Shown here piece after piece: positions 48,158 through 58,879 of a stretch of DNA of 64,000 nucleotides. Below the pieces are notes generated by a model. That model was not told where the DNA came from and did no database searches. It saw nothing but the letters and a program-made list of their open reading frames with translations. Numbering within the stretch: the stretch's first letter is position 1; each line of letters starts with the position of its first letter. A program made the position numbers and the translations under genes. Source of the stretch: Helianthus annuus (taxonomy: Eukaryota; Streptophyta; Magnoliopsida; Asterales; Asteraceae). The stretch covers positions 121,616,771 to 121,680,770 of the forward strand of contig NC_035436.2 of NCBI RefSeq assembly GCF_002127325.2, in the 5' to 3' direction.

Positions 48158-48379
48158 TTCCCAATACCCGGGAAGGAAAAGTAAGTTGTGTTCCCAATAA
48201 CCAGGGAAAGTATGTAAATGGTATCCCCTTTTACCAGGGGATAGGATTGTCCAAAAGGTTTCCCAATACCAGGGAAGGAGAAGTAAGTTTTGTTCCCAAT
48301 AACCAGGGAAAGTATGTAAATGGTATCCCCTTTTACCAGGGGATAGGGTTGTTAGTCTCGTGTCCCAAACCACCGGGAC
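48158..48379 (-). other. G4 hairpin array (seven stem-loops)
   Basis: Stems on the + strand: TTCCC/GGGAA (48158-48174), TTCCC/GGGAA (48191-48208), TATCCCC/GGGGATA (48222-48243), then the same three again (48260-48276, 48293-48310, 48324-48345), and GTCCC/GGGAC (48362-48379). Loops are 7-8 nt (AATACCC, AATAACCA, TTTTACCA, AAACCACC). Hairpins 1-3 and 4-6 are a tandem duplication of about 102 bp. The second LTR has the array at 55211-55432. Confidence 0.78.
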
Positions 48380-48667
48380 GCATGCTTTTAAGTTGTGAAC
48401 TCACCTTGGGTTGCTCGGTAGGTTTAGGTTACTTGGTCAAACACGCTGGTCACCACGTCCTAACATGGTTACCGGTATAGGTCAGATACAGGTATTCACG
48501 TAAAACACATACTGGCACGTAACATGCAAAACAATACAAACAGTCATGGGGTTATTGGGCCGGCCCTAACATTCACACATTCAAACAGAACACAGTGACA
48601 CATAGTCCATTTATCAGATAGCCCATGATACACATAATGGCCCAATAACCAAAGTGAGCAGCCCACT

Positions 48668-48905
48668 CGCAACCAGATGGTCTCGAGTCGTAACCAGGAG
48701 ATCTCGGCTTGTCACGTTATGGTTGCGAGTCGCAACCGTGCGGTCTCGAGTCATCATGCTGTGGTTGCGAGTCGCAACCGTCGTAGTCTCGAGTCGCAAT
48801 CATGAGGTTTCGAGTTGTCATGCTATGATTGCGAGTCGCAACTATGTGGTCTCGAGTTGTCTTGCCTTGGTTGCGAGTCGCAACGACGCGGTTGCGAGTC
48901 GTAAG
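48668..48905 (-). repeat. G4 palindrome cluster B (GGTTGCGAGTCGCAACC)
   Basis: Copies of the near-perfect palindrome GGTTGCGAGTCGCAACC occur at 48721-48737 and 48763-48779, with diverged copies near 48828 and 48869. GTCTCGAGTCG units lie between them. The sequence is unrelated to the G2/G3 motif but the position is the same. Confidence 0.72.
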
Positions 48906-49689
48906 CTGTCCCTTTCACGTACACGTGATGATGCAGAAGCAACAGTCCGAAATTGTACCATGTATTCAGACCCAGATTAGGAAACAACCAATAATATTTC
49001 ACTAACACTTTTCCTAATCTGCCCATATACAACAATAGATCAAACATTACCCTTTTTAAAATCTTCAAACCACATTCAAACAAGTTCATCTTACATTCAT
49101 AGTTTTCTAGGGTTTTCATGTCACATATAACCATATTTTATGAACAAAAATCATATGTTTATAACAAGATTATCATGGCAAGAACAAAGAAACATGCATT
49201 ACATAGCCGAAATCTTAAGTTCAACATCAACATTTTGCAAGAAACAAAGAAGTATAGTTTGGTTGGCCATGAACTCTCTTAGACTACCATTTTCTAAACA
49301 TGTTACCAAATATTGTCAAACTTTACAAATCAACCTAAGAATCATGCATAACCATTCTAACCAAGCATTTCTAGTTCATACAACATACATAAATCTCATG
49401 CACATAGTAACAACACTAACCGGTTGTGAAGAAGGAGGATGAGCCGAAAGAAAGGAAGAAAATGAGAGAAGATGAAGTGTCCGAGTGATGGTCTTGACCG
49501 AGTGTCTTGTCCGATATGCTCCAAGCTTGAACCGAGATCAAGGAGGAGGAAAGTGGTGTTGTTGGGGTTTTCTAGTGGGAGAGAATAGAAGAGTCTATGT
49601 GTGGATTGTTTGGTAACAAATGAGAGAAATGGGGAAAGTTGGGGATTATATACCAAGGGGTCACGAGTTGGGCTAGGGATTTCGGCCCA

Positions 49690-49800
49690 AATGGTTTCGG
49701 CTCAAAGGCCCACTCGAGACCGAGTGGCCCACTCGCAACCGAGTGGTTGCGAGTCATGGTCTCGGGTCGTAGTCTCGGCTCTTATATATTTATATATAAT
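49690..49800 (-). promoter_or_regulatory. G4 palindrome cluster A and TATA box
   Basis: Read on the - strand, a long TATATATAAATATATAAG element (about 49783-49799) stands beside units ACTCGCAACCGAGTGGTTGC and CACTCGAGACCGAGTGG (49709-49755). The cluster touches the presumed TATA region. The second LTR repeats it at about 56743-56853. Confidence 0.5.
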
Positions 49801-49909
49801 ACACATACACAACACATATCATGTACTAAAGTCACGTTCTCATTTAATAATAATCATATATGCACAAAATATTACAAGGTGTTCGTTCGGAAAAACCTCG
49901 AGTGTCACA

Positions 49910-50028
49910 TTATCCCCAAGTTTTAAGAACTTTCGTCCCGAAAGTTGAAGCAGCCACTGCCAAGCTAACGTGTTTTAACGGGGTGTCACATCATCCCCCC
50001 GTTAGTTTGGAATTTCGTCCCGAAATTC
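49910..50028 (-). promoter_or_regulatory. G4 duplicated palindrome-PPT module with compensatory change
   Basis: Inner module: GAATTTCG-TCC-CGAAATTC (50010-50028) with TGTCACA ending at 49990. Outer module: AACTTTCG-TCC-CGAAAGTT (49928-49946) with the LTR edge at 49909. Spacing is 19 and 18 nt. The outer palindrome has C and G where other copies have A and T at the paired positions, so base pairing is preserved. Repeat distance is 81 bp. Confidence 0.75.
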
Positions 50029-53000
50029 GGTTGTAGCTTCAGTGCTGGGGTTTTCGTTTGGGAATAACTGGGGATACTTGGACTTCATCTGGTCCTCCCG
50101 CTCCCAGGTAAACTCTGGGCCGCGACGTGAGTTCCAACGAACTCGAACAAAAGGTATTCTAGTGCTCTTGAGGACCTTAACATCCCGGTCCGTGATTTCG
50201 ACAGGTTCTTCGACGAATTTCAACTGTTCGTCGATAGTGAGTTCCTTCAGAGGAACTACGTGCGTCTATCTGACAGACACTTCTTCAGATTCGACACATG
50301 GAAAACGTTGCGAACTGCACCGAGTTCTGCTGGTAAGTTCAGTCTGTAGGCCACCTTGCCTATTTTCTCAAGGATTTCGAAAGGTCCAACGTACCGTGGG
50401 TTGAGTTTGCCTCGTTTACCAAAACGAACCACACCCTTCCAGGGTGAAACTTTGAGTGATACCCGCTCCCCAACCTGGAGCTCAAGTGGTTTCCTGCCCT
50501 TATCGGCGTAGGCCTTCTGACGGTCACGAGCGGCCGCCATGCGTTGTCGTATTTGAGCAATCCGCTCAGTAGTGTCTACCACATGTTCTGGACCAGTGAT
50601 TTGACTATCCCCCACCTCTGCCCAACAAAGAGGTGACCGGCATTTATGTCCGTTCAATGCCTCAAACGGAGCAGCTTTAATGCTGGTGTGGTAGCTGTTA
50701 TTATACGAGAATTCCACGAGTGGCAGATGCCTTTCCCAGCTGTTGCCAAAGTCGTTTACACTAGAGCGAAGCATGTCTTTTAATGTTTGCATAGAGCGTT
50801 CGGACTGCCCGTCCGTCTGTGGGTGATACGCTGTGCTCATATCTAAACGTGAGCCAAAAGACTTGTGCATTGCTTGCCACAGTTCCGAAGTAAAACGTGC
50901 ATCTCGATCAGAGATGATAGAGGTGGGCACCCCGTGCCTCGAAACAACTTCCTTGAGGTATATCTTCGCCGGAGTGGAGAATTTATCTGTTGTCTTTGAT
51001 CGCCAAGAAGTGTGCGGATTTCGTGAGTCGATTCACGATCACCCAGATAGTATCGTTTCCGCGCTGTGATCTAGGTAGGCTAGTAACGAAATCCATGGAA
51101 ATTTGCTCTCATTTCCATTGTGGTATCTCTGGTTGTTGGAGTAGGCCTGAGGGTTTCTGATATTCCGTCTTGACTCGCGCACAAATCAAACACTTGCTGA
51201 CGTAAGTTGCTATGTGGGCCTTCATGCTAGGCCACCAATACGTAGTCTTAATATCGTGGTACATCTTATCCGAACCAGGGTGTACTGAGTAGCGAGATTT
51301 GTGCGCTTCATCCATCGCAAGTTCTCGTAAGTCGCCATAGAGTGGGACCCAAATGCGTCCTGTTACATAATAAGCACCGTCTTCCTTCTGTTCTAAGCGT
51401 TGCCTTGACCCGCGTAGGGCTTCAGCTCTAACGTTCTCTGGTTTCAGTGCTTCTATCTGAGCAGCTCGTATTTGCGAAGGTAGACTAGAATGGATCGTGG
51501 GTTGTAAAGCTCTTACGCGCTTGGGCGTAGTGTCCTTTCCGACTGAGGGCGTCTGCCACTACATTGGCCTCGCCCGGGTGATACCTGATAGAGCACTCGT
51601 AATCATTCAGCAGTCCGACCCATTGTCGCTGTCGCATATTCAGTTCCTTCTGCCTGAATATGTGTTCTAAACTTCTGTGGTCGGTGTAGATGGCGCACTT
51701 GGTTCCGTATAGGTAATGCCGTCATAACTTAAGTGCGAAGATCACTGCTCCCAGTGCCAAATCAAGCGTTGTGTAGTTTCTTTCGTGCGTCCTAAGTTGT
51801 CGAGAGGCGTAAGCAATAACCTTCTCGCGTTGCATCCGTGTGTAACTGGGATCCTGATTCGAAGCATCATGGTATACCGCTAGATCACCCGTACCCTAGG
51901 GTGAAGATGATGCTCAGAGCATTACAAAGTTGGGATTCGAAAGCTGAAGAGACGTCCTCCTGTTTTGGTCTTTCACGAACACAACACCCTGTTGTGCCAA
52001 CGAGACTTAAGCTGAGCGACCTTCGAAAATCTTGTGATTAAGCTGCGATAGTATCTAGTGGGACCAAGAAACTCCTGTATCCTCGAAGGGATCTTTGATG
52101 TTGATCAGTTCCTAACAAAATGGATCTTAGCGAGATCCATGTGTATTCCCACTTCGTTGTTTGATAAAAAGAAAATGTGTACTTCCCGAATCCTGAAGTC
52201 ATACCTAGGTAGACTTCGCACGTAGACGCTCCTCCCCTAGAAGCTCTACAATGGAATACCAGTGTTGTTCAAGGTGCCCCTTTCTCCTAGAAGCGATTCA
52301 AAACGTACTAGATAAACACAGTTGCAGTGTGATCCATAAAGCAGCTGGTGGGTTGTTCACCCCAAAAGGTCATGGAATATTTCATCCGGTGTCTCCTGGA
52401 AATGGCCTTATTGCGTTCATTATGCCGTTTTAGGAACATCCTCCCTTTGGACTTCCATCTGATGTTAGTTCGTTCGCTACTCAATCTTCACATAGGAGCA
52501 TGACCCATGTAACTGGTCAACAGGTTGTCAATACAGGATCGAGACAAACGGTTATGGGCTGTCACCTTGATGAGTTCTTAATAGTCAGTATACACACGAA
52601 AAGGCCCATCTTCCCTAGGATAAGTGGGGCTCCCCCAAAGCGAAGAACTAGACCCTACAAAACTCCTGTCCAACGGTTCCTATAGTTGCTTTGATAGATC
52701 TTGCGACCTTCCTGGCGCAAAATGGTAAAAGTACAAGTAATCAGGGCTGCCTCAGACGTGAGATCAGACTGAGATTCCGCCTAACAAATTTTCGGAAGAA
52801 AAACTGAATGTTCCTCGGATAGCACGCCGAGAGAAACAACGAACAACTGGTGGATCCTCGATCCACTTTTCCTTAGCCTTAACATCCGTAGCGGTTGCTA
52901 ACACAACGGAGTAATCCCCCTGTAGACGCTTCTGGCCTTCACAGCTGAAATGGCGCTAACTATTGAACTACTCTGATGCTTTAGAACAAATGCCGATTCT

Positions 53001-53270
53001 CCACACAAAGTTTTCTCCTCACTGGGTATATTCGCGTGATTCCTGGGTAACCAATTCACACTAACTACTGCGTTGTAACCATCGAGGGTGGTAGAAGGAA
53101 GGTCGACATCGGACACTCGTCCCACAAGGTCGTGTTTACACCCTAACGAACTTTTGAGATTCTATATGACTTGCCATCAGTCGATTCCACATCTGGTTCG
53201 GTTTTAAGAAGTATCAGGGTCAAGCAGAATAGAGATGAAGCAAACAACTACCCATACAAGCTACCATGTT
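50002..53270 (-). pseudogene. pol: G4 pol, badly decayed
   Basis: The chromodomain ([12 protein letters not shown] near 50100) and integrase core (ISDRDARFT near 50910, [13 protein letters not shown] near 50790) are well kept, with a frameshift near 50260. The zinc domain is at 51315-51120. RNase H text (51540-51830) is followed by strongly changed RT (QEFLGPTRYYRS near 52070) and protease-linker text (52900-53125). The RT active site is not recognisable. There are many stops and frameshifts. The 3' half of pol resembles G3 far more than the 5' half does, so the element may be a mosaic. Confidence 0.75.
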
Positions 53271-54400
53271 GCTACTATGCCTGGCGTCGCCTGCGCCAAT
53301 CCTAAATGCCCTTCCACGAGCATCATTTCCAATGTTGTTACGGTTGCGAGGATTCCCTATTATCATTCCCCTGGTTGTTGACCTTGATGTTGTCGCGACT
53401 GTTGTTTCTGATGTCGTTGCTTGAAATGGTGCGCTACGATCCTTCACTGACAAGTCCATCTTGTCGCGTTTCCGTGCCGCGTCCCAAGGTGTACTTATTG
53501 AGCTGGCTGTTACGCATTTCCGCACCATTGTCGATTGTCATCGCTTATGGCCCGACTGATTCGTAAGAGCTGGCTCCTATGAGCCGCTGACTAGGGTCGT
53601 TCAAATGCTGAAGCCAGTAAGGTACTACGTTTACCCTCTTGTCCACCGTTCTTGCAAGTTGACTGAGTAATACACGGTATGTTGAGATAGTGTTGCAGAA
53701 GTGATCGCACTTCGGGATTTAAGACGTCAACACGTTACGTTCCAGCAAGCGAAGAAAGGTGAGAAGGATATAGACCAATCATTGTCGTTTCAACACCCAT
53801 CCCGGGGATGCTCGTACAAGCACCTAATGTTCTACACAGTTCGCTAGGCGTTCATATGGGTGTTCAGGTAATACTCGATAGCATCGAGGTTCGAAAGGGG
53901 TGCAGTGAAAAGTGAAAAGATCGTGTTCGAGTAGGAGACAATCACTGCTACGGCTCCTATGGACTGTTGTGTTTCTCATCATACAGATAACGAAACGGAA
54001 CCCCTTTTTCACTTGTTAAGCCTCACTGGGACTTACATCCACCCCACTATATTATTATGTGTGCACCCACAATAATATTGTGATTTGCATGTTCGTCTCA
54101 GCTCCTCTTAACTCATGTCAAATGGTTCCCCACACTCGAGTAGATTTCAAAGAGTATTAAGTAGTGTAAGTCACGGAGGTTTAGGGAATTACCACCCTAT
54201 CAATCACATGATACGAGAAAGTGTTCATGAATTCATATTGGTGTGCTAACGTGCAATCACATGCAATATCGTATGTGGGCGTTCACTAGTTAGGCATACT
54301 AGTACGTATAGCGAAACAGGAAACATAAAGTAAGCAAACAAGTAAACACTGGTCCGAGCTATGAGGTCAAAAGTGTTGAGCCTTGTACTTGGAGTGTAGT
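53271..54400 (-). pseudogene. gag: G4 gag remains
   Basis: RGRAFRIGAGDARHSSN near 53310-53260 matches the linker before protease in G2 and G3. Further upstream I see only short gag-like pieces, with no zinc knuckle and no intact start. Confidence 0.5.
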
Positions 54401-54483
54401 GTCGTCACGAGTCACGGGTTATAGTCTGGTTTTCTCCAAAAAGATTTTCCCCTTTTTTAAAAACCAAGTTCACTATAACCAAT

Positions 54484-54496
54484 GGCTCTGATACCA
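54484..54496 (-). other. G4 primer-binding site, initiator tRNA-Met
   Basis: The complement of TGGTATCAGAGCC lies 3 nt inside the 5' LTR, so this cis signal is intact although the genes are not. Confidence 0.9.
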
Positions 54497-54499
54497 ATC

Positions 54500-56962
54500 T
54501 GTCACACCCCCAAAATCCACCTGCGGATAACACCCGCTTCGAGGGCGTGACTGACCAGGATCCAGCCACCAATTATACTGAGCATTTAATTAATAGTGGA
54601 AATATTTAATATCCGAAGTAATTAACAACATTAGAGTTTAGATTCGGTAATTGGTTTGACAAAACAGCGGAAGCATAAACCAAAACAGTTTTAAAGACAG
54701 TTCATTGGTCAAAACAGTTATCCCAACACACGGGTTTGACGAACACTACACATCCCCAAGCAGCAGCTCCTGAATCATGGTTACCTGCAAAGCATGCAGT
54801 AAGGAGTCAACAATAATGCTGAGTGAGTTCACTAGTTGTCCAGTTTTAATTACCAAAAACTTTGTTTCACCGGTTAATTTATCCGTTTATACATGCCCTG
54901 GGGAGCTACCCCAAAAGTTAGCGACTAAACTGTTTTTCCAATACCGAACACTAGGTAACCGTTGCGTATCCGCAGGATGCCCCGATGTCAATGTTCTATC
55001 ATCATTGACGGATTTCTGAGTCTATTAGTTCACGCCCGTCCCAAACCAGGGCACGGTGTGAGGCTGGTAAACACCTAAATAGCGCTATCAACTAATAACC
55101 CGCTCGCCTAACCCGGCGACTAATCGGTATTTGTAGTAGGGACTTGAGTGATAGAGTTTCGTTTAGTGCCGTTAGTTGCAATCCGTATAAACCGTAATTA
55201 ACCAAAAGGTTTCCCAATACCCGGGAAGGAAAAGTAAGTTGTGTTCCCAATAACCAGGGAAAGTATGTAAATGGTATCCCCTTTTACCAGGGGATAGGAT
55301 TGTCCAAAAGGTTTCCCAATACCAGGGAAGGAGAAGTAAGTTTTGTTCCCAATAACCAGGGAAAGTATGTAAATGGTATCCCCTTTTACCAGGGGATAGG
55401 GTTGTTAGTCTCGTGTCCCAAACCACCGGGACGCATGCTTTTAAGTTGTGAACTCACCTTGGGTTGCTCGGTAGGTTTAGGTTACTTGGTCAAACACGCT
55501 GGTCACCACGTCCTAACATGGTTACCGGTATAGGTCAGATACAGGTATTCACGTAAAACACATACTGGCACGTAACATGCAAAACAATACAAACAGTCAT
55601 GGGGTTATTGGGCCGGCCCTAACATTCACACATTCAAACAGAACACAGTGACACATAGTCCATTTATCAGATAGCCCATGATACACATAATGGCCCAATA
55701 ACCAAAGTGAGCAGCCCACTCGCAACCAGATGGTCTCGAGTCGTAACCAGGAGATCTCGGCTTGTCACGTTATGGTTGCGAGTCGCAACCGTGCGGTCTC
55801 GAGTCATCATGCTGTGGTTGCGAGTCGCAACCGTCGTAGTCTCGAGTCGCAATCATGAGGTTTCGAGTTGTCATGCTATGATTGCGAGTCGCAACTATGT
55901 GGTCTCGAGTTGTCTTGCCTTGGTTGCGAGTCGCAACGACGCGGTTGCGAGTCGTAAGCTGTCCCTTTCACGTACACGTGATGATGCAGAAGCAACAGTC
56001 CGAAATTGTACCATGTATTCAGACCCAGATTAGGAAACAACCAATAATATTTCACTAACACTTTTCCTAATCTGCCCATATACAACAATAGATCAAACAT
56101 TACCCTTTTTAAAATCTTCAAACCACATTCAAACAAGTTCATCTTACATTCATAGTTTTCTAGGGTTTTCATGTCACATATAACCATATTTTATGAACAA
56201 AAATCATATGTTTATAACAAGATTATCATGGCAAGAACAAAGAAACATGCATTACATAGCCGAAATCTTAAGTTCAACATCAACATTTTGCAAGAAACAA
56301 AGAAGTATAGTTTGGTTGGCCATGAACTCTCTTAGACTACCATTTTCTAAACATGTTACCAAATATTGTCAAACTTTACAAATCAACCTAAGAATCATGC
56401 ATAACCATTCTAACCAAGCATTTCTAGTTCATACAACATACATAAATCTCATGCACATAGTAACAACACTAACCGGTTGTGAAGAAGGAGGATGAGCCGA
56501 AAGAAAGGAAGAAAATGAGAGAAGATGAAGTGTCCGAGTGATGGTCTTGACCGAGTGTCTTGTCCGATATGCTCCAAGCTTGAACCGAGATCAAGGAGGA
56601 GGAAAGTGGTGTTGTTGGGGTTTTCTAGTGGGAGAGAATAGAAGAGTCTATGTGTGGATTGTTTGGTAACAAATGAGAGAAATGGGGAAAGTTGGGGATT
56701 ATATACCAAGGGGTCACGAGTTGGGCTAGGGATTTCGGCCCAAATGGTTTCGGCTCAAAGGCCCACTCGAGACCGAGTGGCCCACTCGCAACCGAGTGGT
56801 TGCGAGTCATGGTCTCGGGTCGTAGTCTCGGCTCTTATATATTTATATATAATACACATACACAACACATATCATGTACTAAAGTCACGTTCTCATTTAA
56901 TAATAATCATATATGCACAAAATATTACAAGGTGTTCGTTCGGAAAAACCTCGAGTGTCACA
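54500..56962 (-). repeat. 5' LTR of G4 (2463 bp)
   Basis: Same length and, wherever compared, same sequence as the other LTR, offset 7053 bp. Flanked by TGTTT at 56963-56967. Confidence 0.92.
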
Positions 56963-57671
56963 TGTTTGGAGCGGCCCGAGTGGATGCAGCGAGAGCGGTT
57001 CCGGCAGTTTTGGCGGCATGTAACGCTTGTTCTTGTTTGCGAGACTCGACGATGCAAAGTTTGGTACGGGCCGTGGCAAATGAAGGCAGTGGGTCTTGAC
57101 CTTGAAGGACGGTGCCCATCCCTTCATATTGTTCAGTAAGGCCGGCAATGAGCTGAAGAACGAGGGCATCATTGTCGACCGGATGTCCCACACTGGCTAA
57201 TTGATCGGACAAAACTTTCAGTTCCTGACAGTAGGAAGAGATATTAGCAAAATTTTCCAGGCGGGTGGTAGTGAAGCGGTGACGAAGATGGAGAGCACGG
57301 GCACTTTTATTGTCCTGAAAAAGGTTTTCGAGGGTGGTCCATGCTTGGTGTGCGGTGTTACCGGGCTTGATGATGGTGTGAACAAGGTCTTGGGAGATTG
57401 TTCCATATATCCATTGGAGGACAATGGAATCAAGACGCTCCCAAGTTTCTTGAGTGGAGGAAGAATCACCGGTTGATTTTTCTTTGTCAGTCGATGTGTT
57501 GGGCTTGTCCGCAGCCGGTGGTAGAAGATGGTCATAGACTTGAAAGGCTTTGCAATGAAGTTTAAAAAGTTCCGACCACGTAGACCAGTGGCCGGTTTCC
57601 GTTTCAAGCGTAACGGGTATGGCGGTTTTGATGTTTGAGACCGTGACGGCCGGGTGTAGTTTGTTTTCCAT
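56963..57671 (-). pseudogene. gag: C2 gag, cut by G4
   Basis: The start ATG at 57671 is about 150 nt after the 5' LTR. The protein begins MENKLHPAVTV and has the Copia Gag (UBN2-type) pattern, with WSTWSELFKLHC near 57580 and a leucine-rich, RLENFANI stretch near 57270. It is open to the G4 junction. Allowing for the 5-bp duplication, the frame continues in phase at 47446. No stop or frameshift is visible. Gag would form the element's particle. Confidence 0.82.
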
Positions 57672-57803
57672 GGGGAAGAGGAGGAAAGAAATAAAGGGTA
57701 ACAGAGGGGAGGAAAGGGTGATGAGGGGAGGGTGGCTGCCGAGTACGAAAGAAAACAGGAAGAAGATGAGGGATCGGCGGCCGAATTGGAGGATTAGGGT
57801 TCC

Positions 57804-57819
57804 TGGTCTCGTGATACCA
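57804..57819 (-). other. C2 primer-binding site (partial tRNA-Met match)
   Basis: In element sense TGGTATCA follows the 5' LTR directly and then diverges (CGAGACC), so eight bases match initiator tRNA-Met. Confidence 0.6.
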
Positions 57820-57950
57820 TGAAACAATAGGATCCTTGATCCTCCCCATGAATGGGTTTCCATTATATAGAAAATACAATCCCGTAATTTTGGGGATAGA
57901 TACAATCGTAATATTCTACAGAATTATTTACATAAATACATTATCTATTA
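57820..57950 (-). repeat. 5' LTR of C2 (131 bp)
   Basis: Identical by eye to the 3' LTR; right flank AATTC (57951-57955). Confidence 0.9.
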
Positions 57951-57955
57951 AATTC

Positions 57956-58554
57956 CAAATGAAGACCTCTCATTTTTTTCATCTCTAAAAACAACTCTGA
58001 CTCCTCATCTTCCTCTCCTAATGCTGAGTCCATCAATTGCTACTGCCTTTGCCGGTGCCCGGAAGCCTGAAACTTCAGTCAAAAGCAACACCAACCCATA
58101 AAATTATACTGAGTTGATCGATCATATCTTACGACAACTCGAATAATGATGAATCAACACCACGATACAGAAAATGAAATCAACTCACACCACAAGCAAA
58201 GAAACCAAACACTCCCTGTCTTTAATAATTTGCATGATTACAGTTACAATATGTTTGCAAAAAAAAACATACAATCTCGGGGTCAGTTTGGGGCTTTCCA
58301 AGCTAAATATCGACATAGGTGAAGAAATGGCATAGAAATTGCTTTAATCTATGCACAGGTTTGAGTCAAAATGACTTCTTTGATGCAAGTTGAACAGTTT
58401 GGTGAGTTAGCAATAAGATAATGAAAAGTATAGCCTTTTACTTAAGCATAATTAAAACTTTTGATTTGCAAGTATTCAAGGCATAACTATTGAAGTTTAA
58501 TTGTTTTTCCTGGTAATTTACGCCATTTCAAAACTATAAATACGAATTACCATG
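57956..58554. other. Intergenic DNA next to the syntaxin remnant
   Basis: A short Glu-rich open stretch on the - strand (about 58045-57956; EEDEESELFLEMKKMRG) could be an exon remnant, but I do not recognise it. No other feature is seen. Confidence 0.35.
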
Positions 58555-58850
58555 GAAGAGGTTGATCTTTGATGCTTTCACAAGGTGGGATTTTCCCTGT
58601 ACAATTGCATCATGATAGTGCTCAATATTTGAGCCAATATCATATGAAATAAATTGATCACACTCAACTCACAAGTCACAACATGAATATAAAAAAGGAA
58701 AAATTATACTTACCAATTAGTGTTCCTTGCTCATGAACCAAAAGAGCAAGATTTTTGAATATTTCATTTACCTCACCAATTTGGTTTTTAATTTCTTGTA
58801 TTTCCTAATCTCTTTCTTCAATAATAGCCTTGTTAAAGGGTTTTTCTATT
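58555..58850 (-). pseudogene. Syntaxin (Qa-SNARE, SYP2-like) gene remnant
   Basis: One exon (about 58850-58714) encodes PFNKAIIEERD, then IQEIKNQIGEVNEIFKNLA and VHEQGTLI, the SNARE helix of plant vacuolar/prevacuolar syntaxins. It ends at a good GTAAGT donor. The next exon (58643-58555) encodes DIGSNIEH and QGKSHLVKA, also syntaxin. Breaks: a TAG inside the SNARE helix after EERD, and the second exon lacks an AG acceptor (AT instead). N-terminal Habc domain and membrane anchor were not found. SNAREs drive membrane fusion; this copy cannot. Confidence 0.65.
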
Positions 58851-58879
58851 CTCACATACTTATTTTTTTTTTATTTTCG

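Larger units (their letters stand above)
47447..49909 (-). repeat. 3' LTR of G4 (2463 bp)
   Basis: Starts after TGTTT and ends in TGTCACA at 49909 before the outer PPT module. It contains the hairpin array and palindromes listed separately; the other LTR repeats them 7053 bp to the right. Confidence 0.92.
47447..56962 (-). mobile_element. Tekay-like Gypsy element (G4), recently inserted in C2 gag
   Basis: Ends are TGTCACA with duplication TGTTT (47442-47446, 56963-56967). The LTRs 47447-49909 and 54500-56962 are each 2463 bp, and every stretch I compared is identical, so it is very young. The internal region is 4590 bp, about 500 bp shorter than in G3. It carries only decayed gag-pol: integrase and chromodomain are recognisable, protease and RT barely so. 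It is probably a non-autonomous element. Confidence 0.92.
43658..57950 (-). mobile_element. Young Ty1/Copia element (C2), interrupted by G4
   Basis: LTRs of 131 bp at 43658-43788 and 57820-57950 look identical, with duplication AATTC (43653-43657, 57951-57955). In element sense the order is 5' LTR (right), PBS-like TGGTATCA, gag from 57671, then pol ending in the 3' LTR. Without G4 the element would be about 4.8 kb. The LTR termini, in element sense, are TA...CA rather than TG...CA. The PPT is G-rich (complement of CACCCCCGCAGT at 43788-43800). Confidence 0.92.

Noticed and set aside
48654..48980. 108-codon Arg/Ser/Val-rich frame in the G4 LTRs
   Set aside because: It comes from translating the GGTTGCGAGTCGCAACC palindrome array.
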